Origin: a virus
IMG/VR virus record: IMGVR_UViG_3300030107_003232
Coordinates: 1-64,000 of that record
Length of the DNA: 64,000 nucleotides
Direction: 5' to 3' (one strand)
The notes under the pieces are model-generated. The model made no database searches, was not told where the DNA came from, and was given only the letters and a program-made list of their open reading frames with translations. Positions 19,552 through 28,387 of this stretch are shown in pieces; the stretch's first letter is position 1, and each line of letters starts with the position of its first letter. A program made the position numbers and the translations under genes.

Positions 19552-20751
19552 TCACGGCGTTTCCCATCTCGGTTTAAGTACACCACCGCCGGAATCATAT
19601 ACTGTTAATACTTGACCGACAGTACCTATTGCTAATAATTCTATTGTTCCATTACCATTACCATAAAGTATAGAGCCAACAGGTATTGTTTGTAATCCTG
19701 TGCCTCCATAGTAAACAGAAAGGTTGCTAAAATCGTTAATGCTTTCATAAATACCATCAGTTATTTGTCTAAAGTTCCAATCGCCCCGCACCGTTGGTCG
19801 TTTTACAGTTTTAATGGTTGCGGCTTTTGTTCCGCTTGATGGGCCATACAAACGCCCGCCGTCGTTAATTACGAGTTCATTACAGTCAAGAGTTAGCCCC
19901 GCGCTAATAATCCAATAATTACTGCTACCCCCATTTTCAATAACTATTTTATGATATTCCGTATAAAGTGTTTTTGCGGTATCATTACCATAAGCATTAG
20001 AGTTTAATTCACCATTTACAGGTAGTTTGTTTCCTGTTCCCTGCGCTTTTAATCGGGCGGTAGTATGCCCGAACTTAAATGTATCACCAATAGCCGTTAG
20101 TGCGCCCTCAAAATAAAACTCTTTATCATAATCATAAATGTTGTAAGCATTTGATACTACCGCGATACCGTTTATAGCCAGCATATCAACCGAGCCGTAA
20201 GTATTATGTAGTGTTCTTGATGCGTCGCTATAGATACTTTTAGCGTAAAGTATTCCTGTGCCTGTAATGTTAGGATAAACACCATCAATCATAGTAAAGT
20301 TTTCTGAACCAAAATTAAAAGTAGTATTTGCTCTTGAATCACTATCAACAAAAACAGAATCAGTCATACCACTACTAAATACTACAAACGGTTTAACAGA
20401 ATAAGATGAGCCGCCGCCTTCATAAACAGTAGTTGATGACGCGGTATTAAAATCAAAGGTAAGAGAATGGTCCGCGTCTATACAGGCGGTTTTGTTAATA
20501 GTCATTACTCCTTCTAAGTTAATTGTGCTTGTGCCGCCTGTTTTTATTAGTTCTTTGAACTCAGAAGATATAGTAATAGAATTTAAGTTGCCGGAAGCAG
20601 GAAATGTCCCGTTAAAAATACAATTATTAGCACCAAGGGATGTTGCATCAAATACCACATCGTCATTTGCTTCAGGAACCGCCCCTGTGGACCAATTCGC
20701 AGCAGCAGTAGGGTCTGTGCTTGCTGACCCGTCCCATCTAACTGTAGTCAT
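19552..20751 (-). CDS. Fibre/adhesin-like beta-rich protein
   Basis: The 399-residue protein begins MTTVRWDGSASTDPTAAANWSTGAVPEANDDVVFDAT, a pattern seen in autotransporter-like and fibre proteins where a GxxxxPxxxDxVxF start precedes beta-helix rungs. The C-terminus (GTGLQTIPVGSILYGNGNGTIELLAIGTVGQVLTV) resembles the short repeats of phage tail fibres. It is encoded just upstream of the collagen-like fibre, so the two may form one appendage. Receptor binding is inferred. Confidence 0.65.
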   Translation of the reverse strand: MTTVRWDGSASTDPTAAANWSTGAVPEANDDVVFDATSLGANNCIFNGTFPASGNLNSITISSEFKELIKTGGTSTINLEGVMTINKTACIDADHSLTFDFNTASSTTVYEGGGSSYSVKPFVVFSSGMTDSVFVDSDSRANTTFNFGSENFTMIDGVYPNITGTGILYAKSIYSDASRTLHNTYGSVDMLAINGIAVVSNAYNIYDYDKEFYFEGALTAIGDTFKFGHTTARLKAQGTGNKLPVNGELNSNAYGNDTAKTLYTEYHKIVIENGGSSNYWIISAGLTLDCNELVINDGGRLYGPSSGTKAATIKTVKRPTVRGDWNFRQITDGIYESINDFSNLSVYYGGTGLQTIPVGSILYGNGNGTIELLAIGTVGQVLTVYDSGGGVLKPRWETP

Positions 20752-20761
20752 TTAACTCGCC

Positions 20762-21247
20762 TCACTTTTCAGTAAGAGAGCCGGACAATTCTGCTGATGT
20801 GGTTCCACTTACTCTTGAGGTAGTGGCCTTCTTATAGAATGCCGTAGCCCCCTTCTCCTCTATTACCGCCAAAGCATCTTCGGCTTGCTTTTCAAAAGAA
20901 GCCAATTGCTTATTGAATCTGATGTCTGATGTGCCTTGTTCCTTTTCGGGAACTACAGCAGGTATAGTATCAATGAGAACGCGAAGACAATCAACGCACA
21001 CCTGTAGTTTTACAGCAGTTTCGACTTCGGCTGTTGTAGGTGCATTCGTGGAATTAACGCCTACATAATTAGCCTTACGAGATACTTTGTTAAACTGAGT
21101 ATTGCGAAGATTCACATACTCGATAATAGTTCCACTATTCAAGCCTCTCGGCCTGTTTAACAAATCTCGGATTGTATTAACCGTAATGTTAGTATCGAAA
21201 AGCGTATCGCCGTCTTCAATTACTAAATCACCCATTATAAAGCCCAT
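20762..21247 (-). CDS. Hypothetical structural-region protein
   Basis: The 161-residue protein from ATG 21247 has a good AGGTGGT ribosome site. It has an acidic N-terminus (MGDLVIEDGDTLFDTNITV), a centre with two Cys (VCVDCLRVLIDTIPAVV) and a Ser/Thr-rich end. No family recognised. Position between capsid-associated and fibre genes suggests a virion or assembly protein. Confidence 0.6.
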   Translation of the reverse strand: MGFIMGDLVIEDGDTLFDTNITVNTIRDLLNRPRGLNSGTIIEYVNLRNTQFNKVSRKANYVGVNSTNAPTTAEVETAVKLQVCVDCLRVLIDTIPAVVPEKEQGTSDIRFNKQLASFEKQAEDALAVIEEKGATAFYKKATTSRVSGTTSAELSGSLTEK

Positions 21248-21256
21248 TTAACCACC

Positions 21257-21697
21257 TTACGCACCGAATCGCTGTTCATAGTCCGATGGAACATCAATAA
21301 CAACCATGTTAGATGAAGGTTTCGCAACTCGGCCTATTACAACAACCCTGCGCGTAGCGAGAATCTTATCAGTCATCTCGCTTGCTGGTAGCCAATAAAG
21401 GGCTTTTCTTGGGGCATTTAATAGTGAAAGTGGATGGTCTGCATATTTTTTACCCGCGTTGCGGTGTATTCTTAGCATATAACCCATTTCGCCTTCTTTC
21501 CAATGGCGCAATCGGTGTTCCATATCTGCCGCTTCGCCGGATTCGGGCAAAGGAATGCCTTTATCCTTCAAAGCAGAAGCCATAGCCGCCTTAGTAGGAC
21601 CCTTTGGGGCTGCCGCCTTCTTAGGGGCAGCCTTTTTGGGTGCTGCTTTCTTCTTAGCAGAAGTCTTTTTAGTAGTTGCCTTTTTCTTTTCCGGCAT
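21257..21697 (-). CDS. Lys/Ala/Pro-rich protein with SAP-like helix motif
   Basis: The first 35 residues are a histone H1-like tail of KKA, PKK and AAP repeats. KAAMASALKDKGIPLPESGEAADMEHRLRHW follows, similar to a SAP DNA-binding motif, then a beta-rich C-terminal half. It is encoded directly after the major capsid protein. The basic tail may contact packaged DNA or the inner capsid wall. The tail resembles that of the small protein at 8075-8269. Confidence 0.65.
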   Translation of the reverse strand: MPEKKKATTKKTSAKKKAAPKKAAPKKAAAPKGPTKAAMASALKDKGIPLPESGEAADMEHRLRHWKEGEMGYMLRIHRNAGKKYADHPLSLLNAPRKALYWLPASEMTDKILATRRVVVIGRVAKPSSNMVVIDVPSDYEQRFGA

Positions 21698-21708
21698 CTA
21701 ATCACCAA

Positions 21709-22626
21709 TCAGGAGCGGACTCCGGTTAGTTTGACTATTCTGTGAGTCTTATCAGCACTTGCACCATCTTGGTGTTCGTGGATAACGCTACCCATGTAGC
21801 CGGTTAGAAGCCAATCATAACCAACGCCCGGTAGGCGGGTTAGTTCAGTTTCTTGGAATCCCGGTCCGTTGTAGGTAAAGAACTCAGCAGTTTCTGCGCC
21901 CGGAACCATCATAATAGCGTCGTTGCCCAAAGCACCACCGCTGCCGTAATCACGGGTATAGTAAATGCTTAGGTTTGCGATTCTCGCCAAATGGTCGCCC
22001 AATGACTCAACTACGTTTCCGTAAAGAGTTGTGTTGAGGATTGCGCTTCTCTTATCTGCTGGTAGGACAAGAGCCAATGGCTCGTTTCCGCTAACCTTTG
22101 CGTTAGCGAAGATGTCGTCCATACAGGATAGAAGGTCGCCTTCTTCGTCAGCGGAGCCGCTACCGAATACAGCAGTTGCTGCTACGGAGTTATCTGCTCC
22201 TGCTACTAATGTTGTTAGAATGTGGTTGTCTATTGTATCTGCGCGAGCGCGAACAATTCCCAACTGCTGTCGGTCAATGTTCTCAAAGGACTCTCCTCGT
22301 AGCCTTACAGCGTCAAGGAATGTTACGCGTCCTTGACCCTTCTCTAACTTGGTGCTGTAGTTAGCAGTTCCAATGTTGGTTGGGTCGGTTAGCGCGACAT
22401 CATCCAATGGGTAATCGAATGTACCGATTACTCCGGTGTACCAAGTAAAGGATAGCCAGCCGACTGAGCGGACACCCACAAGGTCTGTTGCGATAGCAAT
22501 TGTGTTAGATTGTAGTTGTATAAAGTCGCGGAGGGTTTGCTCAAGGACTGCATCGCCCGGTGCAAAAGGTCCAACTGCGGCTTCGACGTTTAAGATTTGT
22601 TCTAATGTCTGATTCATATTTTTCAT
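21709..22626 (-). CDS. Major capsid protein, HK97 fold
   Basis: The 305-residue protein (MKNMNQTLEQILNVEAAVGPF...) has the layout of HK97-type capsid proteins lacking a long scaffold domain. The helical N-arm is followed by an E-loop region (LSFTWYTGVIGTFDYPLDDVALTDP). A spine-helix-like region comes next (DRQQLGIVRARADTIDNHILTTLVAG), and an A-domain with NDAIMMVPGAETAEFFTYNGPGFQETE ends it. AGGAGATG lies 5-10 nt before the ATG. It follows the protease/scaffold and decoration genes, the usual order. Confidence 0.85.
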   Translation of the reverse strand: MKNMNQTLEQILNVEAAVGPFAPGDAVLEQTLRDFIQLQSNTIAIATDLVGVRSVGWLSFTWYTGVIGTFDYPLDDVALTDPTNIGTANYSTKLEKGQGRVTFLDAVRLRGESFENIDRQQLGIVRARADTIDNHILTTLVAGADNSVAATAVFGSGSADEEGDLLSCMDDIFANAKVSGNEPLALVLPADKRSAILNTTLYGNVVESLGDHLARIANLSIYYTRDYGSGGALGNDAIMMVPGAETAEFFTYNGPGFQETELTRLPGVGYDWLLTGYMGSVIHEHQDGASADKTHRIVKLTGVRS

Positions 22627-22650
22627 CTCCTTAATTTATCCTGTGATTAC

Positions 22651-23076
22651 TCACTCGACTACTCCCGCCATCAAGACCGGAATTAGTGCCCCGGCTGCTG
22701 GTGTTAGTCCATCTTCACCCATATAAACTCCAACGAATGTCGCTGAGTTTGATGAAGTAGTGTGAACGTGTCCGTCTGCTTCTGCTGTTTGAGAAGTGTA
22801 TAGCCTCTCTCCTGTCTTTAGAACTCCGCCACCGACACACTTTACCAATTGCACACCACTTAGGGGTATGATTGCTACTGTTCCTGTGCCCGCAGCCTCT
22901 AATTCTTGGTCCTCTCCTCTTGAGGACTCAGCAGCAGTAAGACCAATAGGCTTATCTGTTACTGAGGCTGTTATCATTATTCCGCTTGCGTCGTATTTTA
23001 CTAATAGGCCCTTACTTGCGAATGTGTTTTGAATATCCGCGCAATTTACAGGGTCTAATGCTCCGTATTGTACCAT
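22651..23076 (-). CDS. Capsid decoration / stabilisation protein (probable)
   Basis: The 141-residue beta-rich protein lies between protease and major capsid genes, where decoration proteins are encoded. The stretch GTVAIIPLSGVQLVKCVGGGVLKTGERLYTSQTAEADGHV is like the DUF2190-type and gpD-like capsid cement proteins (a beta barrel with a GxxVxxG...D.GR pattern). Close coupling to the capsid gene supports this. Not verified by search. Confidence 0.68.
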   Translation of the reverse strand: MVQYGALDPVNCADIQNTFASKGLLVKYDASGIMITASVTDKPIGLTAAESSRGEDQELEAAGTGTVAIIPLSGVQLVKCVGGGVLKTGERLYTSQTAEADGHVHTTSSNSATFVGVYMGEDGLTPAAGALIPVLMAGVVE

Positions 23077-23077
23077 C

Positions 23078-24538
23078 TTAAATCATCTCCTTCTTTGCTT
23101 CGTAACTGATTGCAGACATTCGTGCCTTCTCATCAGTTGCGAGTGTTTGGTTCCATGCTGATGCCCATGCGTTCCATGCTTTTGCATAAACGCGCTCATC
23201 ATTACTAACCATCTTACCGTTTAGGTAATTGGCTACAGTTGGGATTTCTTCTGATGCAACAGCGGAAGCCTCAACAGGCTTCTCGACTGACTCAACAGGA
23301 GTCATCTCCACAGGGGAAGGTTCCGGGTGGGAACTTTCCCACGATGCAATCAGGGTTTCAAGAGTTTCTGACTTTAGGTCATCGTGGCCGGACATACCGA
23401 GTTCGGTTGCCTTCTCCACAAGCGCCATTCTGTCGTCTTCAATTCTTTGTGCCTCGACTGCTTCGTATTCAGCAATTCGGCTTGTCGCCAAAACGAGGTC
23501 TGCCTTAAGCGACTCCATCTCGGCCTCATAATCAATTTCATTTGTTTCTTCGGTCATAGCAATCACCGTTGGTTGATTCTCCTCAGATACAGACTGACTT
23601 ATAATACTTTCTTCTTCTGCGATACTTGGGAGTTTAACTTGTTTCTTTGTTGCTCTTTCGACATTAGCCCTCTCATACGCTGGTTTTCGCACTAAAGCGA
23701 GGTGGTCAAAGGTAAAATCTTCACCAAAGATAAGACCATTCTCGTCCGCTTCAACAGGCACACCGGACCCGCCGATACTCACGCCGTAGCCATCTCGCAT
23801 CCATAGTCCTTCGTCAAATGTTCCAAAGAGTTCTTCGCGTGTAACATGGGCTACATATCTAACTTCGTAGCCATCATCAGTAGTAAAGAAGTTAGCGCCT
23901 ATAATATATCCGACTACTGCCTCCTCCATTCCGCCATCCATGTTTCGTGTAAATCCAGCGCCGTTCTCGTCAGCCTTTGGATGAAGAAGTGTTAAATCAG
24001 CACCGGACATTTGTTCAACAACGGCTTTTGCGCCCTGTGGAGTCAAAGACCATTTATTCTTATTCATGCCTTCGTGGAATGCAATGCCGCTAATCTCAAT
24101 AACAGTCTTACCTGTTTCTGCAACAACTACTGCTTTACTTTCGTCAATTTCTAACTCAAGAGATACAGATATTACCTTACACTTACCATCAACCATTTCT
24201 TCTCCGGGTGGGCAAGTGTTGTAGGCGGCTTCTGCTTTACAGACCCCTTCTTCGGCGCACGCTTCTTGTGTTTCGCAAGTATCGCATACATCGTAGTCTG
24301 CTTCAACAACGGCCTTTTCGCCTTTACAACCGCAACCGCAATCTTCTGCCGCCTTCTTTTTCTTTTTCTCGTCATCATCATAATAGCCTTCAACTTCAAA
24401 GTCATGCCCTTCATGTGCTTTCATGCACTCATCTTCGGTATAACCCATTTCCATACACCTATTCATGTATTCTTCATGGCTTTCGCCATCTTTCGGTGTA
24501 GGTTCAGCCGCTACTTCTGCGCTACAGTCGCAACTCAT
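23078..24538 (-). CDS. Prohead protease fused to a scaffold-like coiled coil, with Cys-rich N-terminus
   Basis: The 486-residue protein has three parts. Residues 1-130 are acidic and Cys-rich (DCGCGCKG, DVCDTCETQEACAEEGVC, NTCPPGEEMVDGKC), which is unusual for this family. Residues about 130-310 look like a herpesvirus/HK97-type prohead protease: GMNKNKWSLTPQGAKAVVEQM, a candidate catalytic His in LTLLHPKADENG, and VSIGGSGVPVEADENG...FDHLALVRKPAY. Residues about 330-400 form a coiled coil (YEAEMESLKADLVLATSRIAEYEAVEAQR) suited to a scaffold. Ser catalysis is assumed from the family. Confidence 0.78.
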   Translation of the reverse strand: MSCDCSAEVAAEPTPKDGESHEEYMNRCMEMGYTEDECMKAHEGHDFEVEGYYDDDEKKKKKAAEDCGCGCKGEKAVVEADYDVCDTCETQEACAEEGVCKAEAAYNTCPPGEEMVDGKCKVISVSLELEIDESKAVVVAETGKTVIEISGIAFHEGMNKNKWSLTPQGAKAVVEQMSGADLTLLHPKADENGAGFTRNMDGGMEEAVVGYIIGANFFTTDDGYEVRYVAHVTREELFGTFDEGLWMRDGYGVSIGGSGVPVEADENGLIFGEDFTFDHLALVRKPAYERANVERATKKQVKLPSIAEEESIISQSVSEENQPTVIAMTEETNEIDYEAEMESLKADLVLATSRIAEYEAVEAQRIEDDRMALVEKATELGMSGHDDLKSETLETLIASWESSHPEPSPVEMTPVESVEKPVEASAVASEEIPTVANYLNGKMVSNDERVYAKAWNAWASAWNQTLATDEKARMSAISYEAKKEMI

Positions 24539-24575
24539 ACCATAGCGACATTAAGGTTGATTTATTAAAGTTTTA

Positions 24576-24803
24576 TTATTTATTCTTTAACATCAAATTT
24601 AATTGTGTTTTAATTTCAGCAAGTTGTAGTTTAACGTCTTGCATATCATCTTTGGCTTTGCGGTGGTGAGCGCCAAACTCGTTTTTTACTTCATAGAGAG
24701 CAAAAACCATAAACCTATACAATGCGTAAATTGAGCCTAAGAGAAGAACAAGGGGTAGCCCGTAGTCTTCAACCATTGAAAGTGTCGAAAGAGCATCACT
24801 CAT
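24576..24803 (-). CDS. Small membrane protein, holin-like
   Basis: The 75-residue protein starts at ATG 24803 (MSDALSTLSMVEDYG) overlapping the upstream stop. It has one N-terminal membrane segment (LPLVLLLGSIYALYRFMVFALYEV) followed by a charged amphipathic helix. This topology resembles small phage holins or spanin-type proteins. No catalytic residues. Role inferred only from topology. Confidence 0.55.
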   Translation of the reverse strand: MSDALSTLSMVEDYGLPLVLLLGSIYALYRFMVFALYEVKNEFGAHHRKAKDDMQDVKLQLAEIKTQLNLMLKNK

Positions 24804-25621
24804 TATATCTCCACTCCATACCAATCAACGGCTCTTGTGTAATCACCGTGTATTTCAAAAGTAGCGAATATATCATATTTACCACTAACTAATGACTCAT
24901 TTATAGTAAGATTCACATAATCCCAATCTTGATAATAAGTTTCATAAGTCAAACCATCTTGTATTCCGGTCCAATTGCCGGTTTCGTTTTCATAGATAGT
25001 CCAAATCACCGTAAGGTTGTGTGGTTCGTTATCACAGATTAGGTCTGCATCCCAATGAAAAGTAATTGTAGTATTGTTATATTCAAAGTAAGCGTCATAC
25101 ATTTCAGGGTCGCATGGTTGCCCTTCTCTAAACTCGCAGGACCCATCGTCATAATCTGCGTATGGGTCATAGTTTGTTGCGTCGGGGTCTGTGCAACCGC
25201 CTGTTTCTTCGGGTTCTTCTTCGTATTCGCAGGACCCATCGTCTTCTATGGCCTGTTCATTGTAGTTTAGGGCTTCATCATCTGTGCATCCTTTAACCAC
25301 TTCGCCATCCGGCTCGTCATCGGTTTCAGGTTCGTCTGAACCATCCCGACAATTTTTGTAGCCGTCATTTACAAGAGAGGCTTCGATAACCGAGCCATCT
25401 CCACAAGTAAAGTCATCTCCCATTTCCCAATCATCGTCAGTAACCCATTCGTCATCACCTTGTCCGTAAGGTGTAAAATCAAGAATACCTACTGCTTCAA
25501 GTCCGGGCATTAGAAGGGCGACAATAGACGCAAGAGTAATCATAAGTGAGCGTATTTCTTGCGCTCGCTCATTTACGGTTTCGATAATTGATTCAACTTC
25601 TGATTCAGACAACCCACTCAC
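24803..25621 (-). CDS. Membrane-anchored acidic protein with GCTD...DDGSC repeats
   Basis: The 272-residue protein has an N-terminal membrane segment (LMITLASIVALLMPGLEAVG) and an acidic region. Two Cys-containing repeats follow: GCTDDEALNYNEQAIEDDGSCEY and GCTDPDATNYDPYADYDDGSCEF. The Asp/Asn pattern suggests calcium binding. The C-terminal beta-rich domain has at least five N-glycosylation sequons (NNTT, NLT, NET, NWT, NES). Such repeats are frequent in surface proteins of marine planktonic archaea and Bacteroidota, which argues for capture from, or adaptation to, such a host. Likely on the virion surface or host envelope. Confidence 0.72.
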   Translation of the reverse strand: MSGLSESEVESIIETVNERAQEIRSLMITLASIVALLMPGLEAVGILDFTPYGQGDDEWVTDDDWEMGDDFTCGDGSVIEASLVNDGYKNCRDGSDEPETDDEPDGEVVKGCTDDEALNYNEQAIEDDGSCEYEEEPEETGGCTDPDATNYDPYADYDDGSCEFREGQPCDPEMYDAYFEYNNTTITFHWDADLICDNEPHNLTVIWTIYENETGNWTGIQDGLTYETYYQDWDYVNLTINESLVSGKYDIFATFEIHGDYTRAVDWYGVEI

Positions 25622-25956
25622 CTTTTCCCACCGAAATATGCTGTAGCATGACCTTCTTTAAGGAGTTGTGCGTTTACGTTGGTCGAACCAACGGTTATTT
25701 CGCCTAAGCACCTACCAAACTTACCTACACCGTGTGATTTAATTATTACTGTTTTACCGCCGACCAATTGGTCTAACCTTTCTTTTGCGGCAAGTCCACG
25801 AATCTTCTCCTCTTTATCGCGGGTGCGAGATTCGGGCGCGTTTATTCCATGTAGCCGCACACGAACATTAAAATGAACTTTGAATCCTAAATCAACGCGA
25901 GCATCCACCGTGTCGCCATCAACGACTCGTAAGACTTCTGCTTGATATTCCCACAT
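25618..25956 (-). CDS. Staphylococcal nuclease-like (SNase) nuclease
   Basis: The 112-residue protein starts at ATG 25956 (MWEYQAEVLRVVDG) with GGGGTGG upstream. It carries the SNase signature: VDGDTVDARVDLG, RVRLHGINAPESR (catalytic Arg and Glu) and GKFGRCLGEITV (second Arg). SNases cut DNA and RNA non-specifically with Ca2+. No signal peptide is seen. Within a late operon it may take part in genome ejection, host DNA breakdown or packaging; unknown which. Confidence 0.88.
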   Translation of the reverse strand: MWEYQAEVLRVVDGDTVDARVDLGFKVHFNVRVRLHGINAPESRTRDKEEKIRGLAAKERLDQLVGGKTVIIKSHGVGKFGRCLGEITVGSTNVNAQLLKEGHATAYFGGKR

Positions 25957-26048
25957 TAGATAACCACCCCTATTTTTTGTAAAATCCATCCCCAAATAGG
26001 AGATGTTTCAAGACAGACTCCTAAAGAGTCGTCTTCCATATCACTCAT
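25956..26048 (-). CDS. Very small hypothetical protein
   Basis: A 30-codon frame, MSDMEDDSLGVCLETSPIWG..., starts at ATG 26048 and ends in TAA overlapping the SNase ATG (TAATG). The tight junction is typical of real genes in this operon. It is too short to assign; coding is plausible but not certain. Confidence 0.4.
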   Translation of the reverse strand: MSDMEDDSLGVCLETSPIWGWILQKIGVVI

Positions 26049-26053
26049 CCCTT

Positions 26054-26134
26054 CTAAAATACAAATCTGCGTAATAGGTCTGCGATGAGTCCAACGAAAA
26101 CGAGATACATGAAGTATTCATACATTTCACGCAT
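26054..26134 (-). CDS. Very small membrane protein
   Basis: A 26-residue frame, MREMYEYFMYLVFVGLIADLL..., overlaps the preceding stop (ATGCGTGA). It is almost entirely one hydrophobic helix with a basic end (RRF). Operon context and overlap support it, but its size limits certainty. Confidence 0.4.
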   Translation of the reverse strand: MREMYEYFMYLVFVGLIADLLRRFVF

Positions 26135-26432
26135 CCACACCTTCTGTAAAACCATCTTGAGTTTTAAGGTGTGTATAACATTGTCTTAGAAGGTTAGTTT
26201 GGTCTGCTTCATCCGTTACATCAAGAGAAAATTGGTAATTAAACCCACCCACAGGTGATTTATTCGCTGTATATTTTGACGCATCCACATAGACTAAGCC
26301 ACTATATGTAATAACGAATGATTTATTCCCTTCTTCGTCATATATTTTGTTCATTACAAAATCTGTTATTACTGCGTGTGCAGTATTAAACGATACACCA
26401 AATCCGGTATCAAGACTAATTGTAAGAGCCAT
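26127..26432 (-). CDS. Small beta-rich hypothetical protein
   Basis: The 101-residue protein from ATG 26432 (MALTISLDTGFGVSFNTAH). It has the pattern HAVITDFVMNKIYDEEGNKSFVITYSGLVYVDASKYTANKSPVGGFNYQFSLDV, typical of small tail or decoration proteins with a beta sandwich. One segment resembles the protein at 12634-12987. It overlaps the gene upstream by ATGA-type coupling. Function unknown. Confidence 0.6.
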   Translation of the reverse strand: MALTISLDTGFGVSFNTAHAVITDFVMNKIYDEEGNKSFVITYSGLVYVDASKYTANKSPVGGFNYQFSLDVTDEADQTNLLRQCYTHLKTQDGFTEGVDA

Positions 26433-26434
26433 AA

Positions 26435-26944
26435 TCACTCACCCTTCTTTGCGCCCTTCTTACCGTTAGTAATTTGAAATGCCTCCATATCGAGGCTGTG
26501 TTGCTTCTGCATCCTTTCCATTTCTAAGTCGTGCTTCATCTTATATTCTTCTAACAGCCTTACATGGCTCTTTTCAGCATCTGCGGCGGCCACATCAGAA
26601 GATAGTTGGTCCGGCAATACATTTATTTTTGCGGTTTCTTTACCCTTGAATAAATCAAGGACTGATGTAATAATAAGAAGCGCAGGACCACCAAGTAGCC
26701 CGATAACTGTTAATTGACTGTCGGATATTTCTCTTTGCTCAACAATACTAAAGTAGGATGCGGTGGCGGCAATAACTACCCACGCCATGACTACGCCCAT
26801 ACCGAAAGTTAGCATTAACGCTTCATTGGGATTTCCCATTCTCATTCGACTCATAACTTTTTCACCCATCAGTTGTTTTATCAATGTTTTACTTATTATG
26901 CCTATTATCACAAGAATTATTAGGATTGGACTAATCCATAACAT
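26435..26944 (-). CDS. Membrane protein with C-terminal coiled coil
   Basis: From ATG 26944 (MLWISPILIILVIIGIISK) the protein has about 169 residues. There are three likely membrane segments (residues about 1-18, 45-65, 82-100) and a charged helix at the C-terminus (EKSHVRLLEEYKMKHDLEMERMQKQHSLDMEAFQ). The start overlaps the portal stop by 14 nt. Inner virion, holin or host membrane role is possible; no homologue recognised. Confidence 0.62.
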   Translation of the reverse strand: MLWISPILIILVIIGIISKTLIKQLMGEKVMSRMRMGNPNEALMLTFGMGVVMAWVVIAATASYFSIVEQREISDSQLTVIGLLGGPALLIITSVLDLFKGKETAKINVLPDQLSSDVAAADAEKSHVRLLEEYKMKHDLEMERMQKQHSLDMEAFQITNGKKGAKKGE

Positions 26945-28322
26945 CTGACGCGCCATCCTGTGAGTCTTCACGCGGCAGTTCGCCGGTGTTTGCGTTTTGA
27001 CTTACCCTTTCCTCGCCTTCTTTACCCGCTGTTGGTAAGTTTAGCATCTCAAGAGTTTGGTTGAGTGTAAGAACTCCCGCGTTGTAGCCCATAGTAGCGC
27101 GTTGCATCACATTTAGTGGTGTTTCGCTATCCATAGCCTCAAATTTAATTGTAGGTAAATCTTGCTTTCGGTATTCGATACCGAGAAGGTCAAGGTGCAT
27201 CATAAACATACGAGTTGCAGACTCGGCAATAATGCGGTGCATCCTTGAGATTGCTTGCACGGCCCACAGGTTAGCGTTGTATGTTGCTGCAAAGGTTGAG
27301 CCGCGCTCTTGACCTGCGGCTACTCTCGGCACTTGCAGAACAGCGGCAATATCGCCGTTAATCGTGTCGAGGAAATCAGTATTGTTAGGCACGCTGTTTC
27401 CAACATCAACGTGATGTAATTCGACATAGTGCGGTAGCACAGGGATTTGGTCGCCACGCAGACCTTCAAATAACGAGATAACTTCATCCATGATGTGCTG
27501 TAGGCGTTGGTTTTGCTCGGCAGGGTCTTGGATATGCTCGATAGCAGATTTGTCTATTGTAATAAATTGCTTAGTCATCGAGTCTTCAAGACTAATACGG
27601 TTATTCATGCTGTTATACTTCATGCGTATAGGCTGCTTGAGTGAAGTAAATCGGGATGCACCCCACACACCGTAGGTTTTACGGCCTTTGTTGTCGGTAA
27701 ACCAATTACTTCGGTAATCAATTCGTATGTGCATGATTTCTCGGCGTGGTATTGCTCTCTCGTAAGATGTTGCTTCACGCACCATGTATGTTACGGGGTT
27801 TATGATTGGGTTATCCTCATCGGCTACGAAGTAAGAACCAAGCCCCCCGCGCTCATCAACGATTGTGATTTGCTTTACGGGTAGGCTTTGTATGTCTGTG
27901 ATACCCACACCTTCTCGCCCAACAATTTTATTTATGTCGTTCCCATAGACCATGAGATTTCGCATAGCGTTAATCATAATGTCGTCAAAGTCAATTGTTT
28001 CTTCAATGAGTTCTCGTATGGCGTTGCGTATGGTTGCGTTGCGCCCGCGACTATAGTTAATGTCGTAATTGTTGGCTGTGAGGCTAACTGCCCTTACAGC
28101 ACCGTTGAGTTCGGGGTCCAACTTTAGCATATTATCGAATAGGTCAAATTCATTATCAAAATTACTATCACTTCGCAAACTTTCAGTATTGCGAACAATA
28201 TCGGGTATTCCTGCTACCGCATTAAACGGTTCATTCATCATCCCGACTCGCTCTATAATCGGATTTTTCACTTCTTCTTTCGCTTTTGTGCGAAATAGAT
28301 TCCATCGCCTACGCTCGGACAT
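26931..28322 (-). CDS. Portal protein
   Basis: The 463-residue protein starts at ATG 28322 (MSERRRWNLFRTKAKEEVK). A TATA box at 28344-28351 lies about 29 nt before it, so I prefer it to ATG 28355. It shows the portal pattern: FDNMLKLDPELNGAVRAVSL, then DFDDIMINAMRNLMVYGNDINKI, a wing-type beta region, and a clip/stem segment with PRREIMHIRIDYRSNWFTDN. VPNNTDFLDTINGDIAAVLQVPRVAAGQE closes the pattern. The terminase gene is divergent on the other side of the intergenic region at 28.4 kb. Confidence 0.88.
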   Translation of the reverse strand: MSERRRWNLFRTKAKEEVKNPIIERVGMMNEPFNAVAGIPDIVRNTESLRSDSNFDNEFDLFDNMLKLDPELNGAVRAVSLTANNYDINYSRGRNATIRNAIRELIEETIDFDDIMINAMRNLMVYGNDINKIVGREGVGITDIQSLPVKQITIVDERGGLGSYFVADEDNPIINPVTYMVREATSYERAIPRREIMHIRIDYRSNWFTDNKGRKTYGVWGASRFTSLKQPIRMKYNSMNNRISLEDSMTKQFITIDKSAIEHIQDPAEQNQRLQHIMDEVISLFEGLRGDQIPVLPHYVELHHVDVGNSVPNNTDFLDTINGDIAAVLQVPRVAAGQERGSTFAATYNANLWAVQAISRMHRIIAESATRMFMMHLDLLGIEYRKQDLPTIKFEAMDSETPLNVMQRATMGYNAGVLTLNQTLEMLNLPTAGKEGEERVSQNANTGELPREDSQDGASDVMD

Positions 28323-28343
28323 ATTATTACGAGTCTTAGGGCG

Positions 28344-28351
28344 GTTTATAA
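28344..28351 (-). promoter_or_regulatory. TATA box for the structural operon
   Basis: Minus-strand TTATAAAC begins 29 nt before the ATG at 28322. This matches the spacing seen before other genes in the window and predicts a leaderless transcript for the portal gene. Confidence 0.65.
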
Positions 28352-28387
28352 TCATTCGTTAATTAATTTTATTATTTTGGAGTTTTT

